A stretch of DNA of 64,000 bases, from assembly GCF_000429645.1 (NCBI RefSeq), contig NZ_AUCG01000020.1:62001-126000 (forward strand). Direction: 5' to 3'. Numbering within the stretch: the stretch's first letter is position 1; every line of letters starts with the position of its first letter. Under the pieces are notes generated by a model. That model had not been told where the DNA came from. It saw only the letters and a list, made by a program, of their open reading frames with translations, and ran no database searches. The DNA comes from Niveispirillum irakense DSM 11586 (GTDB lineage: Bacteria > Pseudomonadota > Alphaproteobacteria > Azospirillales > Azospirillaceae). Positions 28,011 through 37,381 of this stretch are shown in pieces. The position numbers and the translations under genes are program-made.

Positions 28011-29219
28011 TTAGAGATCCCCAGCCTTGGCCACGTCACCACCACGCAGGCCCGCCTGGGCCGATTGGGTGGCGACGCTTTCCATGGCGATGGTGCGCGG
28101 CTGGACCTGATCGCCGGGCCGGGCGCGCTGCAGACCGTTGACAACGATCCGCTCACCCGCCTTCAGGCCGGATGTGACGATGCGCAGCCCTTCCTGACGG
28201 CTGCCCAACTCCACCCGGCGATAGGCGACCTTGTTGTCATCGCCCACGACCAGGACGAATTTCTTGTCCTGGTCGGTGCCGATGGCGCGTTCATCCACCA
28301 TCACGGCGGGTTGCGGGTCGGACCCGCCCACCTTGATCCGGGCGAAAAGGCCGGGGACCAGCACACCATCTTCATTGTTGAAGCTGGCCCGGACCCGGAT
28401 GGTGCCGGAAACGGCGTCCAGCCGGTTATCGACATGTTCCACCGTACCGCGGCGGGAATAGTCGCTCTCATTGGTGAGGCCGAGCTGGACAGGCACCCCG
28501 CTCTCGTCCTTCACCGATGCGATATGGCGCAGATAGGTCTGCTCATCGACATCGAAGGCAGCATAGATGGGGGAGACGGAGACGATGGTGGTCAAAGGCT
28601 GCGCCGTGGCGCCGGCCGCCACCATATTGCCCACGGTGATTTCCGCACGGGAAACACGACCGGAAATGGGCGCGGTGACGTTGGTATAGCCCAGATCCAG
28701 GCGCGCCACCTTCAGCGCCGCTTCTGCCGCCCGCACATTGGCGGCGGCATCGCGGGCATTATGTTCGCGCTCATCCAGGGTGCGGCGGGTGATGGTGCTG
28801 TCGGCCACCAGCTTGGAGGCACGCGCCATTTCCGCATCCGCATAGCGGGCGCGGGCCTGGGCGGCGGCAAGCTGCGCCTCGGCACGGGCTACTTCCGCCT
28901 TGTAGGGCTCGGGATCGATGGTGAAAAGCGGGTCACCCTTCTTCACCAGCGCGCCATTGCGGAAATGGATTTCGGTGATGGGACCGGAGACGCGGGGGCG
29001 GATATCCACCCGCTCCACCGCCTCCAGACGGCCGGAATAGCTCTGCCAGTCCACGACGGGACGGGCGACCACCGGGGCCACATCCACTTCAACCGCTGCC
29101 GGCGCTGCAATAGCCGCCGGCGTATCGGCCTGGCCCTGGAAGGTGGTGACAGTGGCAATAGCGGCGACGGAGGCGCCAGCCGCCAGGAGATAGGCCAGCT
29201 TGTTGCGCATTGTCGGCAT
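28011..29219 (-). CDS. RND efflux periplasmic adaptor (membrane fusion protein)
   Basis: The 402-residue partner of the RND transporter begins with a membrane or signal helix (NKLAYLLAAGASVAAIATVTTF). The lipoyl/hairpin region follows (SGRLEAVERVDIRPRVSGPI, a coiled coil in AEAQLAAAQARARYADAEMARASKL, GYTNVTAPISGRVSRAEITVGN), then beta-barrel and membrane-proximal domains. CAGGAGCTGAG just before the ATG at 29219 fixes the start; the frame remains open to 29309 but without homology. It is first in the pump operon, 162 bases before the transporter gene. Confidence 0.93.
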   Translation of the reverse strand: MPTMRNKLAYLLAAGASVAAIATVTTFQGQADTPAAIAAPAAVEVDVAPVVARPVVDWQSYSGRLEAVERVDIRPRVSGPITEIHFRNGALVKKGDPLFTIDPEPYKAEVARAEAQLAAAQARARYADAEMARASKLVADSTITRRTLDEREHNARDAAANVRAAEAALKVARLDLGYTNVTAPISGRVSRAEITVGNMVAAGATAQPLTTIVSVSPIYAAFDVDEQTYLRHIASVKDESGVPVQLGLTNESDYSRRGTVEHVDNRLDAVSGTIRVRASFNNEDGVLVPGLFARIKVGGSDPQPAVMVDERAIGTDQDKKFVLVVGDDNKVAYRRVELGSRQEGLRIVTSGLKAGERIVVNGLQRARPGDQVQPRTIAMESVATQSAQAGLRGGDVAKAGDL

Positions 29220-29613
29220 GCTCAGCTCCTGCAAAAAAGCACAGATCAGGGTTTTCCGCCGCCAGCCCGGCGGTGGAATCGAAAAGGAAACGCGTCTTTC
29301 AGGCAGCACCAGGGGACGACGGAACCGCCCCTGGGGAGGAGCCCTACCGCCTGATGCCTTCTGTTTCAGGGAATGCGGCCCACCCGGTCAGGTGGAACCA
29401 GCCTCAATTATCGCTTTTATCTGCATTGCAGCGACGGTGCTGTGATGGCCGTCGCAGGGATGAAATTTTTTTCATCTTTCAGAAGGGGGAGATGGGAAAG
29501 GCTTGGAAATCCTTCTCTGCTGCACGGCGATAACGGCCAAAGCCCCACCTGGAGACAGGTCGGGAGCTTTGTGCAGGTGCAGCATCCGCAAGAAAGACGG
29601 ATGAATAAAGCTG
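29220..29613. other. Intergenic region upstream of the RND operon
   Basis: These 394 bases have no credible gene. They hold the promoter of the efflux operon. A 7-bp inverted repeat GATGAAA-TTTT-TTTCATC (29459-29476) lies about 240 bases before the adaptor start, and a second, CCAGGGG-N12-CCCCTGG, at 29309-29334. Either could be an operator; neither matches the MarR repeat at 24538. Confidence 0.4.
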
Positions 29614-30633
29614 TTAATTCTGAGCAGACAATTCATCCAGCGCGAACAATCCCGCCAGATCGACCTGCAGCGTCTGGCGGGGGGCGGTGGCCTCGGCGCA
29701 ATAGGCGGTCAGGATATCTTCCTTGCCCTGCAGGATCGGGCAGCCTTCAAACAGGCTCAGCACCCAGTCAATGAACAGCCGCACCTTCGGCGAGGGCTGG
29801 CGGTTCTGCGGATAGACGGCAGAGATTGCCATGGGCTGCGGCCGGTATTGCGGCAGCACCTCCACCAGTTCCCCCGTCTCCAACTGGGGCAGCACCATGA
29901 ACAGGGCCGGCTGTGCCAGCCCATAGCCGGCCAGCGCACAGCCGACATAGGCTTCGCTGTCATTGACGGAGACGGCACCTTTCAACGGCACTTCCACCGC
30001 CTTGTCGGCCACCTGGAAATCGAACGGGTAATGCCGCCCGCCAATATTGGGGGAGAAATAGCGCACACCGGCATGGTGGCGCAGATCCTCCAGCGTATGG
30101 GGGATGCCGTGTCGTTCCAGATAGGCCGGGCTGGCGCAGGTCAGGCGGGACAGGCTGCCCAGGCGCCGCGCCACCAGCGAACTGCCATTCAGATCGCCGA
30201 TCCGCAGGACGCAATCCACGCCTTCCTGCACCAGATCGATCTGCCGGTCATTCATGCTGAGCTTCAGTTCGATATCCGGATAAAGGGCGTGAAACTTGGG
30301 CAGGGCTGGTACGACCACCTGCCGCCCGATGGATGTCGGCATATCGACATGCAGCAGCCCGCGCGGCCGGCGGGCGGCATCCATGAAAGAGGATTCCAGT
30401 TCCTTCACATCGGCCAGGATGCGCTGGGCATGGTCATAAAAGGCGGCGCCATCGGCGGTCAGGTTCAGCCGGCGGGTGGTGCGCAGCAACAGCCTTGTGC
30501 CCAGATGCGCTTCCAAATTCTGGATGATGGTGGTGACGGTGGCGCGTGGCAGGGCCATGGCATCGGCGGCGCGGGCAAAGCCGTTCAGATCCACCACCCG
30601 CGTGAAAACCTGCATCGCCTGAAGCTTGTCCAT
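29614..30633 (-). CDS. LysR family transcriptional regulator
   Basis: The 339-residue protein has an N-terminal HTH (MDKLQAMQVFTRVVDLNGFARAADAM, then RATVTTIIQNLEAHLGTRLLLRTTRRLNLT) and a periplasmic-binding-like effector domain with the PALPKFHALYPDIELKLSMNDR start typical of the CrgA/PA-type LysR group. The reading frame is open well upstream, but the homology starts at the ATG at 30633. It is divergent from the TonB receptor gene across a 536-base intergenic region. Targets are unknown; the adjacent receptor and the RND pump are both candidates. Confidence 0.92.
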   Translation of the reverse strand: MDKLQAMQVFTRVVDLNGFARAADAMALPRATVTTIIQNLEAHLGTRLLLRTTRRLNLTADGAAFYDHAQRILADVKELESSFMDAARRPRGLLHVDMPTSIGRQVVVPALPKFHALYPDIELKLSMNDRQIDLVQEGVDCVLRIGDLNGSSLVARRLGSLSRLTCASPAYLERHGIPHTLEDLRHHAGVRYFSPNIGGRHYPFDFQVADKAVEVPLKGAVSVNDSEAYVGCALAGYGLAQPALFMVLPQLETGELVEVLPQYRPQPMAISAVYPQNRQPSPKVRLFIDWVLSLFEGCPILQGKEDILTAYCAEATAPRQTLQVDLAGLFALDELSAQN

Positions 30634-30676
30634 CACCAAACGCCCTTTCCGGCAGCCCGTAAATCCCGTGGCGGGC

Positions 30677-30690
30677 CTGTCATTTGACAG
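30677..30690. promoter_or_regulatory. Small inverted repeat upstream of lysR
   Basis: CTGTCA-TT-TGACAG lies 44 bases before the LysR start. LysR proteins often bind imperfect palindromes in their own promoters, so this is a possible autoregulatory site. The evidence is the repeat alone. Confidence 0.35.
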
Positions 30691-30746
30691 ATGCGACAAG
30701 GGGATGGGCATTGCAAGCGGTCTGTCCTGTAACCGGCTGGTAACTG

Positions 30747-30789
30747 AATACGTATGCGTCGCATCGCAAAAACCGGCTGCATACGTATT
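30747..30789. promoter_or_regulatory. Paired ATACGTAT palindromes in an 11-bp inverted repeat
   Basis: The arms AATACGTATGC (30747-30757) and GCATACGTATT (30779-30789) are perfect reverse complements. Each contains an 8-bp palindrome ATACGTAT, and their centres are 33 bp apart, about three helical turns. Palindromes with a central CG are typical of LacI-family operators. The site is in the 536-base region between lysR and the TonB receptor. The rest of that region holds no gene I can support. Confidence 0.55.
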
Positions 30790-31169
30790 TTCCCGCTCCG
30801 TCTCAGCGGGCTTTATCACTAAATTGGGGACGGAACAAACCGGCGGGTCAAGCACGCTTGATGAAAAGCACCTTGACCACGCGGATTTAAGAAAAGGTGG
30901 CCGGGGCTGGATTCCAAAGAATACCACCCTGCCGGATCGCCTTCGTTACTTGGGGAGTGATTGTGGATGCATCCGTCATTATTTTAAAAGGCACCTGACC
31001 TTCCGGATAGGTGTGACGGGCTCCAGAATTGAAATTTTGTAAAGTACCGCAGGTGCCATCCATGATGGCGCCAAAGGACCGGCTTTGCGTCGGCTGCGGA
31101 AAGGACTGCATCAGGCCAACAAAAATGGACGGCATCCGAACATGCCGGTCCCCTGGGGAGTGTCGAGGA

Positions 31170-33950
31170 ATGTCCAAGTTCACCAATCCGCGCGCAGCCT
31201 TGCTGGCGACGGTCGCCACCATCGCCTTCAGCCCTGTTGCACTGGCCGATGCGCCGGCCATCGTCGCTGAACGGGCCCCGGCCCCAACCCAGGTCGCCCA
31301 GGCGGCGACGGGACAGGCTGACGGGATGCTGGAGGAGATCGTCGTTTCCGGCTACCGCCAGTCGCTGGAAAACGCGCTGGCGATGAAGCGCGCGTCGAAC
31401 CAGATCGTGGAAGCGGTGTCGGCGGAAGATATCGGCAAGCTGCCGGACAATTCCATCGCCGAGGCCATTGCCCGCCTGCCGGGTCTGGCGGCCCAGCGCG
31501 TGGATGGCCGCGCCCAGTCGATCAGCCTGCGCGGCCTGGGGCCGGACTTCACCGCCACCTTGTTGAACGGGCGTGAACAGGTCAGCACCGGCAATAACCG
31601 CTCCGTCGAGTTCGACCAGTACCCGTCGGAAGTGATGAGCAGCGTCGTCGTCTACAAGTCACCGGAAGCCGGTGTTGTGGGGCAGGGGCTGGCCGGCACG
31701 GTTGACCTGCGCACCATGCGGCCGCTGGACCATGGCAAGCGGGTCGTTGCCGTTTCGGCGCGTGGGGAGCTGGCTGGCAATGGCAAGCTGAACCCTGACA
31801 GCGACGAATTGGGCTATCGCATCACCGGCGCCTATGTCGACCAGTTCGCCAATGACACGCTGGGCGTGGCGATCAGCGTCGCCCATATCGATCAGCCGAC
31901 CCAGACCAAATATTCCCGCGCCTGGGGTTACCCGATGAGCGGTCCCGGCGATACGCCGCCACGTGTCATCGGTGGCATCGAAAACCGCGTCAATTCCGAA
32001 ACGCTGAAGCGGACCGGCGTCACCGCTACTGTGCAGTATGAGCCGACAGACAATTTCGCCACGACGCTGGACCTTTATTATTCCCATTTCGATGACAAGC
32101 AGGTCCAGCGCGGCGTGGAAATGCCCTTCTTCTGGGGCAATCCCGGCGCACCCACCACAATCGGCGGGGTTGAGGATGGGCTGATCACCTCTGGCACCTA
32201 TTCCAACGTCAAGGGCGTGATCCGCAATGATATGCGGACCACCAAGTCCGACCTGTTCTCTGCCGGGTGGAACGGCAAATATACCGTGGACACCTGGACC
32301 CTGGCGCTGGATGCCAGCTACAGCAAGGTCAAGCGCGACAGCGAACGTCTGGAATCCTATGCCGGCACCGGGCGCGGTGTGGGCCAGGGCGCAACCGATA
32401 TTGTTGATTTCACCACCGGGTCCAAGGGCAACAGGCTGGTCAGCCGCCTGAATTATGCCGACCGGACCCAGATCCTGCTGACCAGCCCGCAGGGTTGGGG
32501 GAGTGATGTGGTGCCGGGCGGGCAGGATGGCTATGTGAACGAGCCTCATGTCGATGACGAGCTGTGGGCCGTGCGCGGTGATGTGCGCAAGGAATTTGAC
32601 GGCGCCATCAATGCCGTACAGGTCGGTGCCAATTATTCCTCTCGCGACAAGAGCTATCGCCAGGATGAATTCTATTTGGCCCTGACCGCCAATGTGAATG
32701 ACCCGACCCACAGCACGTCGGTGGCCATTCCCGATGCCGCCCTGGTGAAGGGGGCTGCCGATCTGGGCTTTGCCGGGGTGGGCGATGTCATCGCCTATAA
32801 TACCCGCTACCTGCTGGAAAATGGCTATTACACCCGGATCGCCTGCCCGCGCGTGGATTGCGCCGTCAGCCCCTGGGATTTGCAGGAAGATGTGGTCACC
32901 GGCTTCATCAAGGCGGACCTGGAAAAGGATCTGGGTGATGTGGCGGTGACCGGTAATATCGGCGTGCAGGTCGTCCATACCGACCAGAGCAGCTTTGGCG
33001 CTGCCGTGACGGGGCCGGGCGTCTTTGTCATGCGTACGGACGGTGCCAAATATACCGAGGTGCTGCCGGCGCTGAACCTGGTCTTTGCCCTGCCGAACCC
33101 GGATCACAAAATCCGCTTCGGCGCATCGCGTCAGATGGCGCGCGCCCGTCCGGACGAGCTGCGCGCCTCCACCAAGGTCACCTATGATGAAACCCGCGCC
33201 GGCAATACTGACCCCGATCAGTCCGCCTGGAAGGCGGAAGGCGGCAACGCGAAGCTGAAGCCCTGGATCGCCAACGCCCTGGATGTGACCTACGAATATT
33301 ATTTCAGCAAGGCCGGCTATGTCGCGATCAACGGCTTCTACAAGGATCTGAAGACCTATATCTACAAACAGGCGACGCTGTTTGACTTTACCGGCTTTGC
33401 CTATACGGGCACCCAGGTGCCGGCCACGTATCTGGGCGTCAATACCCAGCCCGTGAATGGCGATGGCGGTACGCTGAAGGGCGTGGAACTGGCCCTGTCC
33501 CTGCCGTTTGATGATGTCCATCCCGTGCTGGAAGGCTTCGGCCTCACCGCCAATGTCGGCTATACCAAGACCAGCATTTCCCCCGAAGGCCCCGGTTCCA
33601 GCCAGCCGATCCCCGGCTTCTCCAAATGGACGCCGCAGGGCACCTTCTATTACGACCTGAACGGCATCTCGGCCCGCGTGTCGGTGGCACACCGGTCCAA
33701 ATACCGGGCCGAGGTCAATGGCTTCGGTGAGGGGCGGACGCTGCGCAGCGGCAAGGCCGAGACCCTGGTCGATGCCCAGATCGGGTACGAGTTCCAGGAA
33801 GGCGACCTGCAGGGCCTGAGCCTTGTGTTGCAAGGCTATAACCTGACCAACGAAGCCTTCGTCACCTATGAGAATGACGATCCGCGCAACACCGTCAATT
33901 ACGAGAAATATGGCGCACGCTATCTGCTGGGCGCCTCCTACAAGTTCTAA
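31170..33950 (+). CDS. TonB-dependent receptor (Caulobacter/Xanthomonas carbohydrate type)
   Basis: This outer-membrane transporter of 926 residues has a signal peptide (MSKFTNPRAALLATVATIAFSPVALA), then EIVVSGYRQSLENALAMKRA and a plug domain (IVEAVSAEDIGKLPDNSIAEAIARLPGL). The 22-strand barrel ends in YLLGASYKF, with the expected C-terminal aromatic. The ENALAMKRAS/NSIAEAIARLPG signature belongs to the subfamily associated with maltodextrin and other glycans. An amylase and a GPH-type transporter follow on the same strand. The frame is open to 31029, but the signal peptide fixes the start at 31170. A strong terminator follows the gene. Confidence 0.93.
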   Translation: MSKFTNPRAALLATVATIAFSPVALADAPAIVAERAPAPTQVAQAATGQADGMLEEIVVSGYRQSLENALAMKRASNQIVEAVSAEDIGKLPDNSIAEAIARLPGLAAQRVDGRAQSISLRGLGPDFTATLLNGREQVSTGNNRSVEFDQYPSEVMSSVVVYKSPEAGVVGQGLAGTVDLRTMRPLDHGKRVVAVSARGELAGNGKLNPDSDELGYRITGAYVDQFANDTLGVAISVAHIDQPTQTKYSRAWGYPMSGPGDTPPRVIGGIENRVNSETLKRTGVTATVQYEPTDNFATTLDLYYSHFDDKQVQRGVEMPFFWGNPGAPTTIGGVEDGLITSGTYSNVKGVIRNDMRTTKSDLFSAGWNGKYTVDTWTLALDASYSKVKRDSERLESYAGTGRGVGQGATDIVDFTTGSKGNRLVSRLNYADRTQILLTSPQGWGSDVVPGGQDGYVNEPHVDDELWAVRGDVRKEFDGAINAVQVGANYSSRDKSYRQDEFYLALTANVNDPTHSTSVAIPDAALVKGAADLGFAGVGDVIAYNTRYLLENGYYTRIACPRVDCAVSPWDLQEDVVTGFIKADLEKDLGDVAVTGNIGVQVVHTDQSSFGAAVTGPGVFVMRTDGAKYTEVLPALNLVFALPNPDHKIRFGASRQMARARPDELRASTKVTYDETRAGNTDPDQSAWKAEGGNAKLKPWIANALDVTYEYYFSKAGYVAINGFYKDLKTYIYKQATLFDFTGFAYTGTQVPATYLGVNTQPVNGDGGTLKGVELALSLPFDDVHPVLEGFGLTANVGYTKTSISPEGPGSSQPIPGFSKWTPQGTFYYDLNGISARVSVAHRSKYRAEVNGFGEGRTLRSGKAETLVDAQIGYEFQEGDLQGLSLVLQGYNLTNEAFVTYENDDPRNTVNYEKYGARYLLGASYKF

Positions 33951-33966
33951 CTCTCCCTCCCTGCCT

Positions 33967-34000
33967 ACCCCCGCCGGCCTGCCGGCGGGGGTTTTTCTTT
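33967..34000 (+). terminator. Rho-independent terminator after the TonB receptor
   Basis: ACCCCCGCCGGC and GCCGGCGGGGGT (33967-33978 / 33981-33992) form a 12-bp GC stem followed by TTTTCTTT. The innermost pairs must open to make a loop. It implies that the amylase gene has its own promoter or depends on read-through. Confidence 0.88.
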
Positions 34001-34043
34001 CGGGCTGTTCGCAGCAGCCCTGTGCCGAGAGGAGTTGTTGCCC

Positions 34044-35747
34044 ATGCGTCGCCTGATGACCCGCCTTTTGCCGCTGCTGACGGCTTTGACGATGGCGGCC
34101 CCGACCGCCCTGGCCAATCCCCAGCGGCCTTTTACGGAAGAAACGGTCTATTTCGTCGTCACGGACCGGTTCGCCAATGGCGATATGGGTAATGACACGG
34201 GCGGCATCCGGGGCGGCCCGTCGGACCATGGGTTTGATCCCGCCGATATCGGCATGTTCCAGGGTGGGGACTTCAAGGGCCTGACCGCGCGGCTGGATTA
34301 TATCCAGGGGCTGGGGGCCACGGCGATATGGGTGACGCCCGCCGTCACCAACAAACCGGTCCAGGCCCATAGCGGCGGCCGGTCAGCGGGCTATCACGGC
34401 TATTGGGCGACCGATTTCCTGAAGGTCGATCCCCATCTGGGTGGCAATGGCGATTTCAAAGCCTTTGTTGAGGCCGCCCATGCGCGCGGGATGAAGGTGA
34501 TCCTGGATATTGTCGTCAACCATACTGCCGATGTGATCCAGTACCGGGAATGCCCCGTGCCAGGGGAATGCCCTTACCGGTCAAAGGGCGACTATCCGGC
34601 GGCAGGTTATGTGCCGCAGGTGCCGGCAGCGGAACGGGCGGTGAAGAACCCGGCCTGGCTGAACGACCCGACCCATTACCATAATCGCGGCGACAGCCTG
34701 TTCCATGGCGAGAGCAGCCTGCTGGGGGATTTTTTCGGCCTGGATGATCTGAATACCGAACAGCCAGCCGTTATTGAGGGCCTGATCGACATTTATAAGC
34801 ACTGGATCAGCACCTACCGGGTTGATGGCTTCCGCCTGGATACGGCCCGCCATGTCGGCCCGGCCTTCTGGCACCGTTTCATCCCCGCCATCACTGCGCA
34901 TGCCAAGGCTGAAGGCATCCCCGACTTCTTCATTTTCGGGGAGGTGGCGGATATCAATATCGCCGCCCTGGCCGGCGCGACGCATGAATCGCGGTTGCCA
35001 TCGGTGCTGGATTTCGCCTTTTTCCAGGCCTCCATCGACATGCTGGCCCTGGGCAAGGGCACCGTGGGGTGGGAGGCCTTGCTGCGCGGAGATGCGCTTT
35101 ATGCCGAAGGGGCGGCTGCCACGCTGACCACCTTCATTTCCAACCATGATCATGGGCGGATGGCCTATCTGATCCGCAAGCATAACCCGGATATGCCGGC
35201 GGATCAGGTGCAGGCGCGGGTGGCGCTGGGCTATGCGCTGATGTTCTTGGGCCGCGGCGTGCCCGTGATCTATTACGGGGACGAGCAGGGCTTCATGGGG
35301 CTGGGCGATGACAAGCAGGCCCGCCAGCCGATGTTCGCCAGCCCCACGCGCCAGTATCGGGAGGAGGAACGGTTGAGCCCGACCGTTGCCCGGGGCGGTG
35401 ACAGCTATGACAGAGCCCATCCGCTCTACCGCGCCATCACGGAACTGGCGACCCTGCGCCGCGACCATCCCACCCTGCGCCAGGGTCGCACCCAGATACG
35501 CTATGTGGAAGAGAAGGGCGGCCTTCTCGTGTTCTCCCGCATCGCGGAGGACCAAGAATATCTGATCGCCATCAATGCCGGGGACACGGTGCGCAGCTTG
35601 GGCGCAGTCGTGGAAGAAGCAACCACGCCTTGGCAGGCGGTGCGGGGGAGCGGGTGCAGCGCGCCCGCGACGGCCCCCACTGCCCAGCCCCTGTCCGTTC
35701 CGGCACTGGATTATGTGGTTTGCCGCCGTTCCCTGGCGGCAGGGTGA
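34044..35747 (+). CDS. Alpha-amylase family glycoside hydrolase (GH13)
   Basis: This 567-residue exported enzyme has a signal peptide (RLLPLLTALTMAAPTALA) and a GH13 barrel. The conserved regions are visible: ILDIVVNHTAD, GFRLDTARHVG with nucleophile Asp266, FIFGEVAD with acid/base Glu300, and ISNHDHGRM with Asp369. A C-terminal beta domain ends the protein. It would cut alpha-1,4-glucans outside the cytoplasm; cyclomaltodextrinase or neopullulanase activity is also possible. GAGAGGAG precedes the ATG at 34044. Context: TonB receptor upstream, sugar symporter downstream. Confidence 0.92.
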   Translation: MRRLMTRLLPLLTALTMAAPTALANPQRPFTEETVYFVVTDRFANGDMGNDTGGIRGGPSDHGFDPADIGMFQGGDFKGLTARLDYIQGLGATAIWVTPAVTNKPVQAHSGGRSAGYHGYWATDFLKVDPHLGGNGDFKAFVEAAHARGMKVILDIVVNHTADVIQYRECPVPGECPYRSKGDYPAAGYVPQVPAAERAVKNPAWLNDPTHYHNRGDSLFHGESSLLGDFFGLDDLNTEQPAVIEGLIDIYKHWISTYRVDGFRLDTARHVGPAFWHRFIPAITAHAKAEGIPDFFIFGEVADINIAALAGATHESRLPSVLDFAFFQASIDMLALGKGTVGWEALLRGDALYAEGAAATLTTFISNHDHGRMAYLIRKHNPDMPADQVQARVALGYALMFLGRGVPVIYYGDEQGFMGLGDDKQARQPMFASPTRQYREEERLSPTVARGGDSYDRAHPLYRAITELATLRRDHPTLRQGRTQIRYVEEKGGLLVFSRIAEDQEYLIAINAGDTVRSLGAVVEEATTPWQAVRGSGCSAPATAPTAQPLSVPALDYVVCRRSLAAG

Positions 35748-36016
35748 GGAAGGAGACGGGCCGATTCCCCGCCCTCTCCCCTCCGCTGGCGCCCTGTGCG
35801 TAAGGGGAGACGAGGGGGAGGGGGTGAAGCCGTTGTTTTGGTATGGAAAAAGCGATCCGGCTAACATGTTGTAAGTGAAACGATATTTCCGCCGGGTGAT
35901 CATGCCGCCCGCTTCCGCAGCGCGGTTTCTGGTTAACGCAGGCTCGACGCCGCCTGGGTGCAAAGCGTAACGTCCCCCGCATCGGCGACCCCCGGGGCAG
36001 TGGTTTGGCAGGCGCG

Positions 36017-37381
36017 ATGCGGGCATTGGGACTTGGCGGCAAGATCGGCTATGGCATCGGCGATTTCGGCCTGAACCTTTATTGGCAGTCGATCCTGCTT
36101 TTCATCGTCTTTTTCCATGTCGACATGCTGGGCCTGTCGGCATGGGAGGCGGGGATCTGCTTCTTCATCGTCGGGGTCTGGGACGCGATCATGGACCCGC
36201 TGGTCGGCATGCTGTCCGACCGGGCGCGGGGGCGGCTGTTCGACCGCATGGGGCGTTACCGCCCTTTTATCCTGCTGGGGGCGGTGCCGCTGGGGCTGGC
36301 CTTCACCTTCTGTTTTTACCCGCCATCCTGGCTGTCACCCGGTACCAGCGGCATGCTGGCCTTCGCGCTGATCTCGCACATGCTGTTGCGCAGCGCGTAT
36401 AGCGTGGTGGGCATCCCCTATTCCTCCCTGACGGCGGCGATCACCCGCGATGCCGATGAACGGGCCAGCCTGACCGGCTGGCGCATGTTGTTCGCCTTTT
36501 CCGGTGCCATGACCGTATCCGCCATGCTGCCCCTGCTGGCGGAATATTTCGCGGCGGGCGGCGGTGGCAATGGCTATGGCCCGGCGGCCGCCATCACGGC
36601 GGCGACCGCCACCCTGGCGCTGCTGGCCTGCGGGGCGGCGGTGCGGGAACGGGGCCGGGGGCTGGCCGGGGGGGATAGTGCCCCACCGCCGCTGGCGGGC
36701 TTTTTCCCTGCGGTGATGCGCAACGGGCCGTTGCTGCGCGTCATGGCGGCGACGGTCCTGGTTCATGTCAGCCTGGGCCTTTTGATGCGCAACCTGCCCT
36801 ATCTGTTCAAATATGATCTGGGGAATGCCAGCCTGTCGGGCATCGCCTTGCCCTGGCTGACGGCGGCGGGCGTGGTCAGCGTGCCGGCATGGGTGGCGCT
36901 GGCGAAATGGCGCAGCAAAAGGGATTGCTGGCTGATCGGCAGCGCCATGACAGCAGTGGGGTGCCTGGGCCTGCCCCTGCTGCACGGGCTTTGGCCGACA
37001 CTGGTCTGCCTGACCATCATCTTCATCGGCCATACCGCCCATGCGGTGGCTGGATGGTCCATGCTGCCGGATGCGGTGGATTTCGGGGAATGGCGCTGCC
37101 GCCGCCGGGACGAGGCCAAGATCTATGGCGGCGCATCCTGCATGACGAAGCTCGCGGTCGGCGCGTCTGGCATTGTCAGCGGCTGGGCGCTGGCCCTGGT
37201 CGGCTTCATGCCCAATGTGGAACAGGCGGCTGAAACGGTGGAAGGATTCCGCCTGCTGGCGGGGTTGCTGCCCAGCCTGGGCATGCTGGCATCCATGGTG
37301 GTGATCTGGGGTTATCCGCTGGATGCCGCCCGCCACCGCCGCATCCGGACCTTTCTGGGCCGCCGTCAGCCGGCCTTATAA
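36017..37381 (+). CDS. MFS sugar transporter, GPH cation-symporter type
   Basis: The 454-residue, twelve-helix permease has the GPH family features GYGIGDFGLNLYWQSILLFIVFFHVD and GVWDAIMDPLVGMLSDRARGRLFDRMGRYRPFILLGAVPLG near the N terminus. Such proteins import disaccharides, oligosaccharides or uronides with H+ or Na+. It follows the amylase gene after 269 bases, so it probably takes up the products across the inner membrane. I chose the ATG at 36017 over a TTG at 36005. Its last 6 bases overlap the convergent cNMP-binding gene. Confidence 0.9.
   Translation: MRALGLGGKIGYGIGDFGLNLYWQSILLFIVFFHVDMLGLSAWEAGICFFIVGVWDAIMDPLVGMLSDRARGRLFDRMGRYRPFILLGAVPLGLAFTFCFYPPSWLSPGTSGMLAFALISHMLLRSAYSVVGIPYSSLTAAITRDADERASLTGWRMLFAFSGAMTVSAMLPLLAEYFAAGGGGNGYGPAAAITAATATLALLACGAAVRERGRGLAGGDSAPPPLAGFFPAVMRNGPLLRVMAATVLVHVSLGLLMRNLPYLFKYDLGNASLSGIALPWLTAAGVVSVPAWVALAKWRSKRDCWLIGSAMTAVGCLGLPLLHGLWPTLVCLTIIFIGHTAHAVAGWSMLPDAVDFGEWRCRRRDEAKIYGGASCMTKLAVGASGIVSGWALALVGFMPNVEQAAETVEGFRLLAGLLPSLGMLASMVVIWGYPLDAARHRRIRTFLGRRQPAL

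Noticed and set aside
31659-34370. 903-codon frame opposite the TonB receptor
   Set aside because: Antisense shadow with skewed composition; it also runs through the terminator at 33967.
35748-36016. G/C-rich stretch with an 8-bp inverted repeat (35775-35782 / 35803-35810)
   Set aside because: It may be a degenerate dispersed repeat or weak terminator after the amylase gene, but the stem is short and has no T run on either side.
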